A DNA stretch of 14,792 nt from Nitrospira sp. (lineage in GTDB: Bacteria > Nitrospirota > Nitrospiria > Nitrospirales > Nitrospiraceae). Position 1 is the first letter of the stretch. Each line of letters opens with the position of its first letter. The stretch spans positions 1 through 14,792 of the forward strand of contig JAICVE010000019.1 in assembly GCA_025935475.1 (NCBI GenBank), in the 5' to 3' direction. The position numbers and the translations under genes are program-made. Positions 1-6,944 of the stretch are shown here, piece by piece. The notes under the pieces are model-generated. The model saw only the letters and a list, made by a program, of their open reading frames with translations. It searched no databases and was not told where the DNA came from.

Positions 1-414
1 GATGAACCGCTCGAGGACGTCGTCCGCATAGTGGCGGTAGCCCACGAGGTTTTGACCCCGGAGCAGCATCTGCAGCTTCGTATGCGGCATGGCGGCGCGG
101 AGCGCGCGCAACCGTTCCCAGGGATCTTCTTTGAGAAATCGCAGGCAGGTGTCGAAGGTTGCGCCGCCCCAGACCTCCAGGGACCAAAAGCCGACGGCGT
201 CGAGCTTTTGGGCGATCGGCAGCATGTCCTCCGTTCGCATGCGCGTGGCCAAGAGAGATTGATGCCCGTCGCGCAGCGCGACGTCCGTGATCAGAATCGG
301 TTTGCCGGGGGCCGGCTGAATGGCGAGTTCGCGCGGGCGAGAGGATGGCTTAGAGACTGCGCCCGAAGGGCGCTTCTTTGCCGCGGGCCGCTTGACGGAT
401 CGTTTCGTCGCCAT
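1..414 (-). CDS. pycB: Carboxyltransferase subunit of a split biotin-dependent carboxylase (pyruvate carboxylase subunit B / oxaloacetate decarboxylase alpha type), 5' part only
   Basis: Only the first 138 codons are present; the gene leaves the window at position 1. After a basic tail of about 37 residues, the protein reads LITDVALRDGHQSLLATRMR, the HMGL-like carboxyltransferase signature with the metal-binding Asp, followed by the conserved WGGATFD and LLRGQNLVGY motifs. In this family the domain moves a carboxyl group between carboxybiotin and pyruvate or a related 2-oxoacid. A biotinyl domain is usual at the far C-terminus but lies outside the window. The start ATG is at 412-414; no strong Shine-Dalgarno precedes it. 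It lies 35 nt after the biotin carboxylase stop on the same strand, so the two are very probably co-transcribed and form one enzyme. Whether the substrate is pyruvate or 2-oxoglutarate cannot be told here. The Lys/Arg/Pro/Ser-rich N-terminal tail is unusual. Confidence 0.9.
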   Translation of the reverse strand, partial: MATKRSVKRPAAKKRPSGAVSKPSSRPRELAIQPAPGKPILITDVALRDGHQSLLATRMRTEDMLPIAQKLDAVGFWSLEVWGGATFDTCLRFLKEDPWERLRALRAAMPHTKLQMLLRGQNLVGYRHYADDVLERFI

Positions 415-449
415 GGTGTCGTCTCGGGAGGGTGAGCTGCCGTACGGTG

Positions 450-1868
450 CTACAACCCCTCGTAAGCCGCGATTGCGGCGGAAATTGCCACCACCAGATC
501 TTCCGGCTGCTCGAATTCGTCATACGTGAAGAGGTCGGGGTGAGTCTCCAGGTAAGAGGTGTCGAAACGCCCGGCGAGAAAGTCCTGGTCTTGCATGATG
601 GTCTTCATGAACGGAATCGTGGTCTTGACGCCGCGAAGCACGTACTCTTCGAGCGACCGCCGCATGCGGCTGACGGTCTCTTCCCAGGTGCGGCCGCGGA
701 CCGTCAGCTTGGCCAGCAAGGCGTCGTAATAGGGCGGCACCGTATAGTCTTTATACACGGCGCCGTCGATGCGAACGCCGATGCCGCCCGGCGACAGGTA
801 GGCAGTGACCGTGCCCGTGCTAGGCAGAAAATTGTTCTTCGGATCTTCGGCGTTGATCCGGCATTGGATCGCATGGCCCTGCAGCGTGACCTCCTCCTGG
901 TCGATGTCAAGCGGCTTGCCCGCCGCGATGGAAATCTGGTTGCGCACGATGTCAATCGCCGTGATCTGTTCCGTCACCGTATGTTCAACCTGGAGCCTGG
1001 GGTTCATCTCGATGAAGTAGAAGCGCCCTTCCTGGTCCAGCAAGAACTCGACCGTTCCGGCATTGTCGTAGTTGACGGCCCGGGCAATCGTGATCGCGGC
1101 TTCGCCCATTTCTTTGCGCAGTCTCGGCGTCAAAATCAGCGACGGGGCGATTTCAATCAGCTTCTGATGCCGACGCTGGATCGAGCAATCCCGTTCCCCG
1201 AGATGGATGATGTGGCCATGTCGGTCGGCCAGGATCTGAAATTCAATGTGGTGCGGACGCTCAATGTACTTTTCGAGAAAGACACTGCCGTCTCCGAACG
1301 CCGCCTGGGCCTCCCGGGAGGCCACTTCCATATTCTCGTGCAGTTCCGCGTCCGAACGGACGACGCGAAGTCCTCGGCCGCCGCCTCCGGCGCTGGCTTT
1401 GATGATCACGGGATAGCCGACCTTGTTGGCGAAGGCCAGAGCGGCGGTCGCGTCGCTAACTCCGCCGTTAGTTCCAGGGACGATGGGGACGCCGACGGAT
1501 TCGGCCAGTTCCCGGGCCTTCACTTTGCTGCCCATCAATGTAATGGCGTCAGGAGAGGGACCGATGAAGGTGATGCCTGCGGCATGGCACCGCCCCGCGA
1601 ACTCGGCATTCTCGGAAAGAAATCCGTACCCCGGGTGAATGGCGTCGGCACCAATGCGCAGGGCAAGGTCGACGATCTGCCGGCCATCCAGGAATCCTTT
1701 CACCGGTCCCGGGCCAACGACATAGGCTTCGTCGGCCTTCTTGACGTAGATCCCGGTTGAATCTGCCTCGGCATAGATGGCGGCGGTCGCAATGTTCAAT
1801 TCGCGGCAGGCGCGGATAATCCGCATGGCGATCTCACCGCGATTGGCCACGAGGATTTTCTTAAACAT
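450..1868 (-). CDS. accC: Biotin carboxylase subunit (AccC/PycA family)
   Basis: The 472-aa protein has the length and full motif set of a stand-alone biotin carboxylase, which uses ATP and bicarbonate to carboxylate biotin. Seen are KILVANRGEIAMRI at the N-terminus, HPGYGFLSEN (78-87), the ATP-grasp glycine loop ASAGGGGRG (158-166), ERDCSIQRRHQK (225-236) and EMNPRLQVEH (287-296). I chose the ATG at 1866-1868 because family homology begins there and an AGGA lies about 9 nt upstream. An in-frame extension to 1997 exists but would add 43 residues unlike the family. The gene is followed 35 nt later by a carboxyltransferase gene, so it more likely serves a pyruvate or 2-oxoglutarate carboxylase (pycA/cfiB role) than acetyl-CoA carboxylase. 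It is separated from the upstream IPT/TIG gene by 190 nt containing a stem-loop, so it may have its own promoter. Confidence 0.95.
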   Translation of the reverse strand: MFKKILVANRGEIAMRIIRACRELNIATAAIYAEADSTGIYVKKADEAYVVGPGPVKGFLDGRQIVDLALRIGADAIHPGYGFLSENAEFAGRCHAAGITFIGPSPDAITLMGSKVKARELAESVGVPIVPGTNGGVSDATAALAFANKVGYPVIIKASAGGGGRGLRVVRSDAELHENMEVASREAQAAFGDGSVFLEKYIERPHHIEFQILADRHGHIIHLGERDCSIQRRHQKLIEIAPSLILTPRLRKEMGEAAITIARAVNYDNAGTVEFLLDQEGRFYFIEMNPRLQVEHTVTEQITAIDIVRNQISIAAGKPLDIDQEEVTLQGHAIQCRINAEDPKNNFLPSTGTVTAYLSPGGIGVRIDGAVYKDYTVPPYYDALLAKLTVRGRTWEETVSRMRRSLEEYVLRGVKTTIPFMKTIMQDQDFLAGRFDTSYLETHPDLFTYDEFEQPEDLVVAISAAIAAYEGL

Positions 1869-2058
1869 CTCGGGTTCCTGCTCCGGAATTCCCACGCTCT
1901 GCTCCGTATAGACGGGCGCAAAGGAGGCGTAAGTTAGCATAAGATCAGGAAGAAAGTCGAGGGAAGGCCGCAGGAGAGAAGTTGGAGTCGAGGGCACAGT
2001 CGCGCGATGGACTCATGAGGAAGGGGCGGCAGTGCACCCCTTCCTCAGAAACGATCCG
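1869..2058 (-). other. Intergenic leader between the IPT/TIG gene and the biotin carboxylase gene
   Basis: This 190-nt gap carries a perfect stem-loop close to the upstream stop codon and otherwise no gene I can support. A weak TATGCT lies in the middle on the minus strand without a good -35 partner, so the promoter of the carboxylase genes is not clear from sequence alone. Confidence 0.4.
2016..2047 (-). terminator. Perfect 11-bp stem-loop after the IPT/TIG gene, possible terminator
   Basis: The arms TGAGGAAGGGG (2016-2026) and CCCCTTCCTCA (2037-2047) are exact inverse complements around a 10-nt loop. The structure begins 11 nt after the stop of the leftward IPT/TIG gene, where a terminator would be expected. 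No T-run follows on the minus strand, so it is not a textbook intrinsic terminator. It could instead stabilise the 3' end of the mRNA or act with a factor. Confidence 0.5.
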
Positions 2059-2529
2059 CTACTTGGCTTGGACCAGAAATCCCTTGGACCGAGCGTTGCC
2101 ACCGCCCGCCACGACATCGATGAAGGACATCCCGGCTTTGACGTCGGGAACCGTCGCTTCGATGGTGCTATCATTCACAAACTTGTAGTCGATCTTTGCC
2201 GGCCCCGCCGCGCTGAAGGCGACGCCGTGGAAACATTCCTTCGTTCCAAAGTTCTCGCCCTTGATCGTGACTTTCTGGCCCGGCTTGGCTTCGTCGGGTT
2301 CCACTTTATGGATCTTGGGACGTTTCGACCGATCGCACACCGGATCGCGCTCCACCCGATCCGTATCCGACCCCTTAATCGATTCCATGTCGAAGAGCGT
2401 GAAGCCGGCCCCTTCGACGATGGCTCCCTTGTCAGTGGGCTGTGGTTCTTCCGCGCCTAAATCGGGAGTCGGGATCAGGCACATCCCGACCAGTCCCATG
2501 AGGTAGAGTGATGGTCGCCAAATCCGCAT
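2059..2529 (-). CDS. Small secreted protein with one IPT/TIG domain
   Basis: The 156-aa product starts with a signal peptide (basic MRIWR, hydrophobic core 8-20, probable cleavage after LGA near residue 26), so it should be exported. Residues about 71-154 form an IPT/TIG immunoglobulin-like fold, recognised by PKIHKVEPDEAKPGQKVTI, the following GENFG, and the closing pattern of alternating beta strands (IEATVP, FIDVV). Two cysteines, Cys65 and Cys99, remain in the mature protein and could form a disulfide. The ATG at 2527-2529 is preceded by a strong AAGGAGG. It lies 29 nt downstream of the PstS-like gene on the same strand. Such domains usually mediate binding at the cell surface or in the periplasm; the partner is unknown. 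Confidence 0.85.
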   Translation of the reverse strand: MRIWRPSLYLMGLVGMCLIPTPDLGAEEPQPTDKGAIVEGAGFTLFDMESIKGSDTDRVERDPVCDRSKRPKIHKVEPDEAKPGQKVTIKGENFGTKECFHGVAFSAAGPAKIDYKFVNDSTIEATVPDVKAGMSFIDVVAGGGNARSKGFLVQAK

Positions 2530-2558
2530 AGAGTCCCTCCTTGAACGATAAGGCAGGA

Positions 2559-3437
2559 TTATTTGCGCTCGAATGGTATGTAAGTGTCCCCAATGATTTG
2601 TCGCCCTGCGGATGATTGAGAAAATTGGACGAAAGCGTCGACTAAGGGATTCGGGTCTTTCTTTGCCAGCAATAAAACGGGCCGCCTGAGAGGATACCGC
2701 CCGTCTTTCACGGTGGGAACCTCGGGTTCAACTTTGTCGACTGGCAGCAGCCGGACGGCCACGCCGCTCGTCACAACGGCCAAACCCTGATTCAACGAGA
2801 TATAGGCGACCGCGGACATCGGAGGAAGCGTGCCGACCACGGTCTTGATGACTTTGTCGTCCTTCGCAATCACCTTGGCATTATCGGGGATCTTGCCGTT
2901 AATGCCGAGCTGGCGTTCGAACGCATCGCGGATGTTTTGGTTTTTTGGTCGATCGATCAACAGGATCTTGGTTTCCGGACCTCCGAGCTCGGACCACTCC
3001 TTGACCTTACCGGAGTAGATGTCAGCCACCTGTTCCTTTGTCACTTCTTTCGTAAAATTGGAAAGGTGGACCAGGATGCCGATACCGTCCCAGGCGATCT
3101 GTGCGGCAACCAGGCCGGCATCTTCCGATCCGGTGACTGCAACATGGGCTTCGCCGGCCTTGACCATTTCCACCGGCTTGGAATGATCGTCCCACACGAC
3201 GTCGACATATACTCGCGGGTTGGCCTTCTCGAACGCCCGTGCCAGCGATTCGATGGTAGTCTGTTCCGGCCCGTTGCCGACGATGATGAGGTTACCTGAG
3301 ACCTCGGCTCGACTCGCTGAGGGAAATACTGCGGCTACGGAGATCGTGAGAAAGAGCGCCAGGAGGAACAGGTTCGGGACAAGACCTGACCGGTGAGGGG
3401 AGGCGAGTCTGGTGGACGAGAACGTCAGAGGGGCCAT
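2559..3437 (-). CDS. PstS-like periplasmic substrate-binding protein
   Basis: The 292-aa protein has a long signal peptide (hydrophobic core about 19-38, likely cleavage after SRA at 44) and then a type II periplasmic binding fold related to PstS. Visible are LIIVGNGPEQTTIESLARAF, the strand with HVAVTGSEDAG (98-108), VTKEQVADIYSGKVKEWSELGG, typical of phosphate-binding-like proteins, and a C-terminal RRPVLLLAKKDPNPLVDAFVQF segment. The usual phosphate-contacting GSGAG-like loop is not seen where expected; VVWDDHSKPVE (80-90) stands there. No pstC, pstA or pstB is adjacent, so this is an orphan binding protein. It starts 9 nt after the fmdB stop with no clear ribosome binding site, suggesting translational coupling. 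Phosphate is possible, but another oxyanion or a signalling role fits equally. Confidence 0.8.
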   Translation of the reverse strand: MAPLTFSSTRLASPHRSGLVPNLFLLALFLTISVAAVFPSASRAEVSGNLIIVGNGPEQTTIESLARAFEKANPRVYVDVVWDDHSKPVEMVKAGEAHVAVTGSEDAGLVAAQIAWDGIGILVHLSNFTKEVTKEQVADIYSGKVKEWSELGGPETKILLIDRPKNQNIRDAFERQLGINGKIPDNAKVIAKDDKVIKTVVGTLPPMSAVAYISLNQGLAVVTSGVAVRLLPVDKVEPEVPTVKDGRYPLRRPVLLLAKKDPNPLVDAFVQFSQSSAGRQIIGDTYIPFERK

Positions 3438-3446
3438 GCGAGAGGT

Positions 3447-3776
3447 TCAGTTTTTTTCCGTCTTGTCCGGGGCATTGGGCGGAGGCTCCGAACCGGAAAA
3501 GACATCCTGGATGGATGGCGGGGCGCTCCGGGCACCGAACGGAGGCGGGAGCTTTGAAAAATTGGCCGCGCGGTTGTTCAGCATATCGTATGCTTTCATT
3601 TCCTTGAACCCAGGCTTGTGGTCGCCCTTGACCGTTGAAACGAAAGAAGAGAGTAGTCGCGTTGCGTCCTGAGCCTGACAAAACGGGCAAATGGTGTCTT
3701 CCACGCGGGCATGGACCGATTGCGTGACATCGAACTGCTTCTCACAACGTCGGCAACGGTACTCGTACAGCGGCAT
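3447..3776 (-). CDS. FmdB-family zinc ribbon protein
   Basis: The 109-aa protein begins MPLYEYRCRRCEKQF and continues to CPFC, the two CxxC knuckles of the FmdB/CxxC_CXXC_SSSS regulatory zinc ribbon, followed by the typical low-complexity Pro/Ser-rich tail. The start at 3774-3776 is chosen because the family always begins MPxYEY and a GGGGGAA precedes it; a longer in-frame reading to 3896 would add 40 unrelated residues. Members are small and widespread, with a proposed regulatory role that has little direct proof. It is first in a tightly spaced leftward group with the PstS-like and IPT/TIG genes. Confidence 0.9.
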   Translation of the reverse strand: MPLYEYRCRRCEKQFDVTQSVHARVEDTICPFCQAQDATRLLSSFVSTVKGDHKPGFKEMKAYDMLNNRAANFSKLPPPFGARSAPPSIQDVFSGSEPPPNAPDKTEKN

Positions 3777-3823
3777 GTGGTTCCCCCGCACTCTCGGCGA
3801 TCTTTCGAGCGCAACGTGCGCCC

Positions 3824-3853
3824 TTGACCATCCGTTAAAGTTTGCCTTATTGT
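3824..3853 (+). promoter_or_regulatory. Candidate sigma70-type promoter for the 58-aa gene
   Basis: TTGACC (3824-3829) and TATTGT (3848-3853) are separated by 18 nt and point toward the gene starting at 3914, giving a leader of roughly 50 nt. The -35 matches consensus at five of six positions and the -10 at four. Confidence 0.4.
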
Positions 3854-3876
3854 AGCACACCTGCCTGGTTTGAAGA
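3849..3876 (-). promoter_or_regulatory. Candidate promoter for the fmdB operon
   Basis: On the minus strand TACAAT (3849-3854) is a five-of-six -10 element; the best -35 at 16-nt spacing (TCTTCA, 3871-3876) is weak. The -10 overlaps the -10 of the opposing rightward candidate, so the two could not be occupied at the same time. Confidence 0.35.
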
Positions 3877-3913
3877 CTAGGGGATATTGGCGGCAAGAGG
3901 AGGAGGATGTGCG

Positions 3914-4090
3914 ATGGCGGTGCTGATTCGACGCTATAAAGGCCACAATGGCATGATGCAAGAAGAGCGTATCGACGACGACGATCGGATCGAGCGCTAC
4001 TTCCGGCTGTTCGAGAAGGACGACGTCAAGAAATTGGAGACCGGTGTCAAAGTGTTCATTGAAAAGGACGAATGGCAGCTCCTTCCTTGA
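3914..4090 (+). CDS. Small acidic protein of unknown function, 58 aa
   Basis: I do not recognise this family. The product starts MAVLIRRYKGHNGMMQEER, then has a very acidic patch (IDDDDRIERYF) and ends in a mixed-charge segment likely to form a helix and strands. It has no membrane segment, signal peptide or cysteines. The ATG at 3914 is well supported by repeated AGGAGG 7 nt upstream; an upstream in-frame ATG at 3887 would put that ribosome binding site inside the gene. It is transcribed away from fmdB. Confidence 0.7.
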   Translation: MAVLIRRYKGHNGMMQEERIDDDDRIERYFRLFEKDDVKKLETGVKVFIEKDEWQLLP

Positions 4091-4132
4091 TAGCCTGAAG
4101 GGACCTCCTCACCCAGCACGTACGATTCATCC

Positions 4133-4336
4133 ATGACGTATTGGATACACGTCGCCCATTCGATCGATCGGGTGACGTTGCACAGGGACCGGTGCTCGGA
4201 AGTACCGTCCACGCAAACCTCTACAGATTACTGGGGAGGCGGCTGGTACGATTATCCTGACAAGGAACGCGCCCTCGCCGCAATGGAACAGGCGGGACCA
4301 ACCGACCTGCGGCGCTGCCCCCTCTGCAAACCTTAG
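4133..4336 (+). CDS. Small Cys/His-containing protein, 67 aa, possible metal binder
   Basis: The product reads MTYWIHVAHSIDRVTLHRDR with Cys21, then a Trp/Gly/Tyr-rich centre (YWGGGWYDYP), a helix with KERALAAMEQAG and a C-terminal RRCPLCKP. One Cys plus a CxxC and nearby histidines could hold a zinc ion. The general plan (N-terminal strand with His, a lone Cys, W-x-x-Y/F-x-x-x-x-A-L helix, terminal CxxC) resembles small conserved proteins of unknown function that I have seen in other bacteria, but I cannot name a family. No Shine-Dalgarno is visible before the ATG, which lowers confidence. It sits 42 nt after the 58-aa gene, same strand. Confidence 0.6.
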   Translation: MTYWIHVAHSIDRVTLHRDRCSEVPSTQTSTDYWGGGWYDYPDKERALAAMEQAGPTDLRRCPLCKP

Positions 4337-4425
4337 CCAGAATGAAAGCAGCCGTTGGTTTTGTTCTCGCGTCGCTCAGCATCCTGCGAAGTCCCTAAAC
4401 TCAACCTCAGCACACTTTCCATTTC

Positions 4426-5289
4426 ATGCCTCGTCTGGCACTGCTCCTAACCACCTTCATTTGGGGTGCGACGTTTCCCGCGACCAAGGCGGCCTTGGAG
4501 CAAATACCGCCCCTGTCGTTTCTGGGCCTTCGATTCCTCCTCGGCACCTTGCTGATCGGGGCATGGTTCCTGTTGGCGGGCTATCGCCTGCGGAGAGAAA
4601 GAGCCGTCTTGGCGGCCAGCGCCGTTGCAACCGTATTTCTCTTCTTTGGCTATGCTCTTCAAACAGTCGGCCTGTATTACACGAGTGCGTCGAACAGCGC
4701 CTTCCTGACAGCCTTGTATGTGATCATCGTGCCGCTCATGCTGCGGCGGTTCGATGGTCGCGTATTGACCGCAACGGCGATCGCCACGGTGGGTCTCTGG
4801 TTTCTCGTCAAACCTAGTGCGACCATGAATCTCGGCGACGTGATGACGATCGGCTGTGCCGTCGCGTTTGCCGCACATATCGTCTGTTTGGAGCGGTACA
4901 CGCGGCTCTTCGACGCGCCGAGTTTGCTCCTGTGGCAGATGGGCGCGATGACGTCACTGTTTCTTCCGCTCATGGCCTGGGAGCAGGCTCCCGCGCAAGC
5001 CTTTGCGCCGTCGGCCGCGCTGCTCACCGGCCTGGCGGTGACGGGGGTGTTTGCGACGGGCGCGTTTGCCGTGCAGATGTGGGCTCAGCAATTGATCCCT
5101 GCTCAGCAAGTCGCGCTGATTTTTTCCTCCGAGCCGGCCTATGCCGCTTGGTTGTCATGGTACTTTCTCGGCGAGACCTTGGACGTGCAAGGTTGGATTG
5201 GAAGCGCGTTGATCCTGATCGCGGTGCTGATCGGTGCGTTGGTGTCGCCTTCTCCAGGACCCGTCGTGGGGACGACTGAACCGGCCTGA
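4426..5289 (+). CDS. EamA/DMT-family inner-membrane transporter
   Basis: The 287-aa protein is almost wholly hydrophobic and shows the two EamA repeats of the drug/metabolite transporter superfamily, about ten membrane helices. The first repeat opens with LLLTTFIWGATFPATKAAL, the family's signature at helix 1, and FLGLRFLLGTLLI at helix 2; the second starts near residue 138 (GDVMTIGCAVAFAAHIV). Members export or import small metabolites such as amino acids; the substrate cannot be inferred. The ATG at 4426 has no visible ribosome binding site, yet the family motif starts only about nine residues later, so a later start is unlikely. The 89 nt upstream show no strong promoter or terminator. Confidence 0.9.
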   Translation: MPRLALLLTTFIWGATFPATKAALEQIPPLSFLGLRFLLGTLLIGAWFLLAGYRLRRERAVLAASAVATVFLFFGYALQTVGLYYTSASNSAFLTALYVIIVPLMLRRFDGRVLTATAIATVGLWFLVKPSATMNLGDVMTIGCAVAFAAHIVCLERYTRLFDAPSLLLWQMGAMTSLFLPLMAWEQAPAQAFAPSAALLTGLAVTGVFATGAFAVQMWAQQLIPAQQVALIFSSEPAYAAWLSWYFLGETLDVQGWIGSALILIAVLIGALVSPSPGPVVGTTEPA

Positions 5290-5303
5290 GGACACGGAGG
5301 GCG

Positions 5304-5771
5304 ATGGCTCAGAAATTCGGAAACGGTCGCTGGGTACGGGAAGGGTTTTTGGATAACCGCATCCAGGGGACTGTCGTCGGACGAATCATTTTCGCCGCCG
5401 TTGGCCCGGTGGATTTGTATCTAAGAGGGGATTTCAAGGCCGACATTGCCGGCCAGGTCATTCAGTTCAGGAATAGCCGTTTTGAAGACGAGGAACTGGC
5501 TGGACAGGTGATCGGCGATATCGAGAATCCACAGATCGGAACGGTCAACCTCATTTCGTTCGATCCGCATCCCAATCTCATTCCGCATCCTTACGTGGAA
5601 TGGTTTTCCACGCGATCCAATCACTATCGATTCGAACTCGAACCCCAAGACGCCTGGCTTGTGCCGAGCACTGACCTGGACATCATCGATGACCAAAGCC
5701 GGCAGATTCGAGCGACCCTGGCCGGACGGGCCATGGAGGGGCCTCAACGGGAGGAATCGGATTGGGTATAA
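5304..5771 (+). CDS. Conserved-looking protein of unknown function, 155 aa
   Basis: No named domain is recognised. The N-terminus WVREGFLDNRIQGTVVGRII and the following VDLYLRGDFKADIAGQVIQF have a regular alternation suggesting beta strands; further on, LISFDPHPNLIPHPYVEWFS contains repeated HP pairs. It lacks a signal peptide and membrane segments, so it should be cytoplasmic. GGAGG lies 3 nt before the ATG, and the gene begins 14 nt after the EamA transporter stop, so the two are probably co-transcribed. It converges on the desaturase gene with only 13 nt between stops. I have a vague memory of similar proteins in Planctomycetes-type genomes, which needs a search to confirm. Confidence 0.75.
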   Translation: MAQKFGNGRWVREGFLDNRIQGTVVGRIIFAAVGPVDLYLRGDFKADIAGQVIQFRNSRFEDEELAGQVIGDIENPQIGTVNLISFDPHPNLIPHPYVEWFSTRSNHYRFELEPQDAWLVPSTDLDIIDDQSRQIRATLAGRAMEGPQREESDWV

Positions 5772-5784
5772 GGAGGAGGATCGG

Positions 5785-6780
5785 CTAACTTTCCATCGCG
5801 GGGAGCGGTACTCCGATCGTTTCCTGCTTGTTTTTTTGCTCTCGCACGTAGACAGGCACATCTCTCACGTCCCATACAAGCCCCAGCCATTCCATCAGCT
5901 TCAGGCAGTAATAGGTCAGGTCGATTTCCCACCAGTAGAATCCCTGCCGGGTCGAAGCCGGATAGAAATGGTGGTTGTTGTGCCACCCTTCGCCCATCGT
6001 GATCAACGCCAGGAGAAGATTGTTCCGGCTGTCGTCGCCAGTGTCATAACGCTGGGACCCGTACACATGCGAAAGCGAATTAATCGTGCAGGTGCCATGA
6101 ATCAAGGCAACGGTCGAAATAAAAAATCCCCAAATGAGCATTTGCGGTCCATTCGTTCCGAGATGCGGGGCATAGATCTCTAACAGTTTGCCGAACCCGA
6201 ACATTCCGAAGCCTGCAATCGTCGGAACGAGGATGTCGAATCGGTCCAGAAAGCGCAGCTCAGGATACTTGGCAAAGTCGGCGATGCCCTTCAATCGGGG
6301 CGCAAAATGTGTTTGTGAAGTGAACCATCCGATGTGGGACCAGAGAAACCCTCCCTGTCGCGGCGAGTGCACGTCATCGATGGAATCCGAGGCGACATGG
6401 TGATGGCGGTGATGGCCGGCCCACCACAGAGGCCCTCGTTGGGCGCAGGATCCGCCAAGTACAGCGAAGGCGAACTGCACCGTTCGGGATGTCTTGAACG
6501 TTCGATGAGAGAAATAGCGGTGATACCAACCCGTGATCGCAAACATCCGCACAAAATAGAATGCGACCGCGACCGCTATGGCGGTCCAGCTGGTTCCCAC
6601 CCAGATGACGCCCAGGCACATCGCATGGACAGCAATGATGGGAATGCATCGGATCCAGTCCATCTTGGGGACGCCGTCGGTTTTCATGTACTCGAGGCCG
6701 GCCCAGGAATCGAACCATCGCAACACTGTAAACCACAGGTCCTGCGCCTTGGTCGGGTGAAGAGTACGTACGTCGGACAT
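5785..6780 (-). CDS. Fatty acid (acyl-CoA/acyl-lipid delta-9 type) desaturase
   Basis: The 331-aa integral membrane protein carries the three histidine boxes of the membrane desaturase family: HRYFSH (87-92), HHRHHH (123-128) and HNNHH (267-271), which bind the di-iron centre that uses oxygen to introduce a double bond into a fatty acyl chain. Hydrophobic segments lie around 45-84 and 184-230. The start at 6778-6780 (MSDVRTL) is set by a GGAGGT 7 to 12 nt upstream; 15 more in-frame codons upstream are not needed. It is a single gene with its own leader of about 150 nt, and it converges on the 155-aa gene. It would adjust membrane fluidity, and the reaction implies access to oxygen. Confidence 0.93.
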   Translation of the reverse strand: MSDVRTLHPTKAQDLWFTVLRWFDSWAGLEYMKTDGVPKMDWIRCIPIIAVHAMCLGVIWVGTSWTAIAVAVAFYFVRMFAITGWYHRYFSHRTFKTSRTVQFAFAVLGGSCAQRGPLWWAGHHRHHHVASDSIDDVHSPRQGGFLWSHIGWFTSQTHFAPRLKGIADFAKYPELRFLDRFDILVPTIAGFGMFGFGKLLEIYAPHLGTNGPQMLIWGFFISTVALIHGTCTINSLSHVYGSQRYDTGDDSRNNLLLALITMGEGWHNNHHFYPASTRQGFYWWEIDLTYYCLKLMEWLGLVWDVRDVPVYVREQKNKQETIGVPLPAMES

Positions 6781-6801
6781 TCGGATTACCTCCAATTTAA
6801 C

Positions 6802-6818
6802 CCCGGCATTCCGCCGGG
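6802..6818 (-). promoter_or_regulatory. GC-rich hairpin just upstream of the desaturase ribosome binding site
   Basis: CCCGGC (6802-6807) and GCCGGG (6813-6818) form a perfect 6-bp all-G/C stem around a 5-nt loop. In the leftward mRNA it lies about 8 nt before the GGAGGT (6788-6793). It could affect ribosome access or mRNA stability; no mechanism is proven. Confidence 0.4.
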
Positions 6819-6938
6819 TACACACTCGGCAGCTGAATTTCAGTAAGGCCTCGGCACTTGATGGTGTTTCACGAGGCGGGTTGCACGATCCAAGGCTATT
6901 TCAGACGTACCTTCATGGGCCTTGAATGATGGAGTTGC

Positions 6939-6944
6939 ATTATA
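6939..6944 (-). promoter_or_regulatory. Consensus -10 element for the desaturase gene
   Basis: The minus strand reads a perfect TATAAT here. No good -35 lies at 16 to 18 nt upstream, so activation by a regulator is possible. Transcription would begin near 6932, giving a leader of about 150 nt. Confidence 0.45.

Noticed and set aside
432..1760. A 442-codon open frame on the plus strand
   Set aside because: It lies exactly antisense to the biotin carboxylase gene. It has no family motifs or ribosome binding site and reflects GC-rich codon bias of the real gene.
6706..6716. T-loop-like GGTTCGATTCC on the minus strand, suggesting a tRNA
   Set aside because: It lies inside the desaturase coding sequence in frame, and I find no flanking acceptor stem, D arm or anticodon arm.
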